From Planctomycetaceae bacterium (lineage in GTDB: Bacteria; Planctomycetota; Planctomycetia; Planctomycetales; Planctomycetaceae), in assembly GCA_020426065.1 (NCBI GenBank), contig JAGQQT010000218.1:1-6890 (forward strand): a stretch of 6,890 bases of DNA, written 5' to 3'. The position numbers and the translations under genes were made by a program. Positions 5,946 through 6,890 of the stretch are shown piece by piece. Position 1 is the first letter of the stretch; the number at the start of each line of letters is the position of its first letter. The notes under the pieces are model-generated. The model had not been told where the DNA came from. It saw only the letters and a list, made by a program, of their open reading frames with translations, and made no database searches.

Positions 5946-6836
5946 ATGGAAATTGATGTTCCTGCCTGGATGGTACAAGGTACAGGGGTGCCACCACGAA
6001 CCGTGCATCAGTTTCGTGCGGAAGCTGAAGTCACCGGCTGCTGTCCGATGTGGGAAGCGGATGACCTCGTTGTGGCGGATTCCATCGGCACGCTTTATCG
6101 GCTCGATCCGGTTTTGAATGTCAAACTGTTGACCCGTCTGCAGGAACCTGTCCAGCAGCTGGCCTGGTCCGCCACCGGAGAATTTGGAGCGGCCCTGCTG
6201 GGGAAAAGCACAATTGTCCGCCTGAATGCACAGCTCAAACAGGTCTGGGCGATTGAAGTCCCGTTTGACTGTCAGTGCCTGGCGATCGATCCTTACGGGG
6301 TATTCACACTCGTTTCGGCGACGGAAGGGGGAGTGGTTATCCTGGATGACCGGGCCAAAAAGGCCTCGGTCTTCGAAACGATGAGACCACTGGCCAACGT
6401 TCAGTTTGTCATCGAAGAACCGACCATCATCGCCGCTGCCGAACATGGTTTGCTGGCGGCCTACGATCTCACTGGAAAGAAAATCTGGGACCATGCCTTC
6501 TGGTCCAACGTAAGCGACCTGGCCGTAGTCCAGCAGGACTGCCAGATTCGCGTCGCCGCACTTAACCAGGGAATCCAGGTGTTTGATCATCATGGCGAAT
6601 CCAAAGGCTCCGTGATCCTCGACGGAACCGTCAATCACCTGGCAACAAACTACTCCGGCAATCTGACGCTCGCCTCCACAGTCGAAAAGCAGCTGTTTCG
6701 TCTGGATGAAGACGGCTCAACCCTCTGGTCTGCAGAATGTGCGGAGGAAATCCTGAGTGTTCACGTGCACGCCATTCAACCCGTCGGTTATTTTTCGACA
6801 GAAGGAAAACGGGTTGTCCGCCTCGAATGGAAGTAA
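5946..6836 (+). CDS. Cytoplasmic WD40/PQQ-like beta-propeller protein
   Basis: 296 residues from the ATG at 5946 (MEIDVPAWMVQGTG). The protein is built of about seven repeats of roughly 40 residues, each ending in the propeller strand pair with an acidic turn. The signatures in order are VADSIGTLYRLD, ALLGKSTIVRLNAQLKQVWAIE, LVSATEGGVVILDD, AAEHGLLAAYDLTGKKIWD, ALNQGIQVFDHHGES, ASTVEKQLFRLDEDGSTLWS and FSTEGKRVVRLEWK. The ALDxxGKxxW-like turns (DLTGKKIWD, DEDGSTLWS) recall PQQ-like and WD40 propellers. No signal peptide, membrane segment or enzymatic domain is present, so it is probably an intracellular scaffold or sensor-like binding protein. The partner is unknown. The chosen start is the first ATG before the first blade. 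TTG at 5817 would add 43 residues without propeller character. There is no clear Shine-Dalgarno. The next probable gene begins 10 bases after the stop, suggesting an operon with it. The reverse strand is also open here for about 300 codons but is a shadow. Confidence 0.8.
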   Translation: MEIDVPAWMVQGTGVPPRTVHQFRAEAEVTGCCPMWEADDLVVADSIGTLYRLDPVLNVKLLTRLQEPVQQLAWSATGEFGAALLGKSTIVRLNAQLKQVWAIEVPFDCQCLAIDPYGVFTLVSATEGGVVILDDRAKKASVFETMRPLANVQFVIEEPTIIAAAEHGLLAAYDLTGKKIWDHAFWSNVSDLAVVQQDCQIRVAALNQGIQVFDHHGESKGSVILDGTVNHLATNYSGNLTLASTVEKQLFRLDEDGSTLWSAECAEEILSVHVHAIQPVGYFSTEGKRVVRLEWK

Positions 6837-6846
6837 ACGGCCCCCT

Positions 6847-6890
6847 ATGTCCGTGGAACATTCAGAACCACCAGATCAATTCACCCTCCC
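6847..6890 (+). CDS. Probable start of a downstream gene, cut by the window edge
   Basis: ATG at 6847 opens a frame of 14 codons to the right edge (MSVEHSEPPDQFTL). The polar, acidic, proline-bearing N terminus is typical of a cytoplasmic or membrane protein start. The 10-base gap after the propeller stop suggests cotranscription. There is no Shine-Dalgarno, as for several genes here. The fragment is too short to assign a family, and a chance ATG is possible. Confidence 0.45.
   Translation, partial: MSVEHSEPPDQFTL

Noticed and set aside
5739..6638. A 299-codon open frame on the minus strand opposite the propeller gene
   Set aside because: The plus-strand frame has clear repeated propeller signatures, while the minus translation is low in recognisable structure. 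It is an antisense shadow of codon bias.

Overview
The window looks like a chromosomal segment from a planctomycete (phylum Planctomycetota). Three things suggest this: the style of the genes (a large exported beta-sandwich plus TIM-barrel protein, a stand-alone cytoplasmic beta-propeller, a small two-CxxC zinc ribbon); an isomerase whose wording matches a family I associate with planctomycetes; and an intergenic GGGAGC/GCTCCC palindrome of a kind I recall between planctomycete genes. This assignment comes from recognition, not from a search. No rRNA, tRNA, CRISPR array, transposase or phage gene is visible.

Left part, minus strand (1-2655). Reading in the direction of transcription there are four genes: a sugar-phosphate isomerase/epimerase-like TIM barrel (2655 to 1867), a 76-residue zinc-ribbon protein (1744 to 1514), a HemG-like flavodoxin-domain protein (1311 to 805), and an unrecognised gene that starts near 684 and runs off the left edge. 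The gaps of about 120-200 bases and the unrelated contents do not suggest a tight operon. The leftmost gene is more AT-rich than the rest.

Divergent spacer (2656-2908). It separates the isomerase from the large plus-strand gene. It holds a perfect 15-base odd palindrome, ACTGTAAATTACAGT, which is the best operator candidate in the window.

Right part, plus strand (2909-6890). A 900-residue predicted exported protein (2909-5611) carries a jelly-roll carbohydrate-binding-like domain, a second beta-sandwich, a glycoside-hydrolase-like TIM barrel with its C-terminal beta domain, and a NEW3-like tail. A 334-base spacer follows, with two overlapping perfect hairpins. Then come a roughly seven-bladed cytoplasmic propeller (5946-6836) and, 10 bases later, the probable first codons of another gene.

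How the genes work together is not evident. The isomerase-like and glycosidase-like proteins face each other across a shared control region, and both seem to have lost or altered residues expected at their active sites. They could be non-catalytic sugar-binding relatives, but that is inference. I found no convincing new multi-gene system. The most useful leads are these two altered active sites, the palindrome between the two genes, and the dispersed-repeat candidate at 5759-5785.
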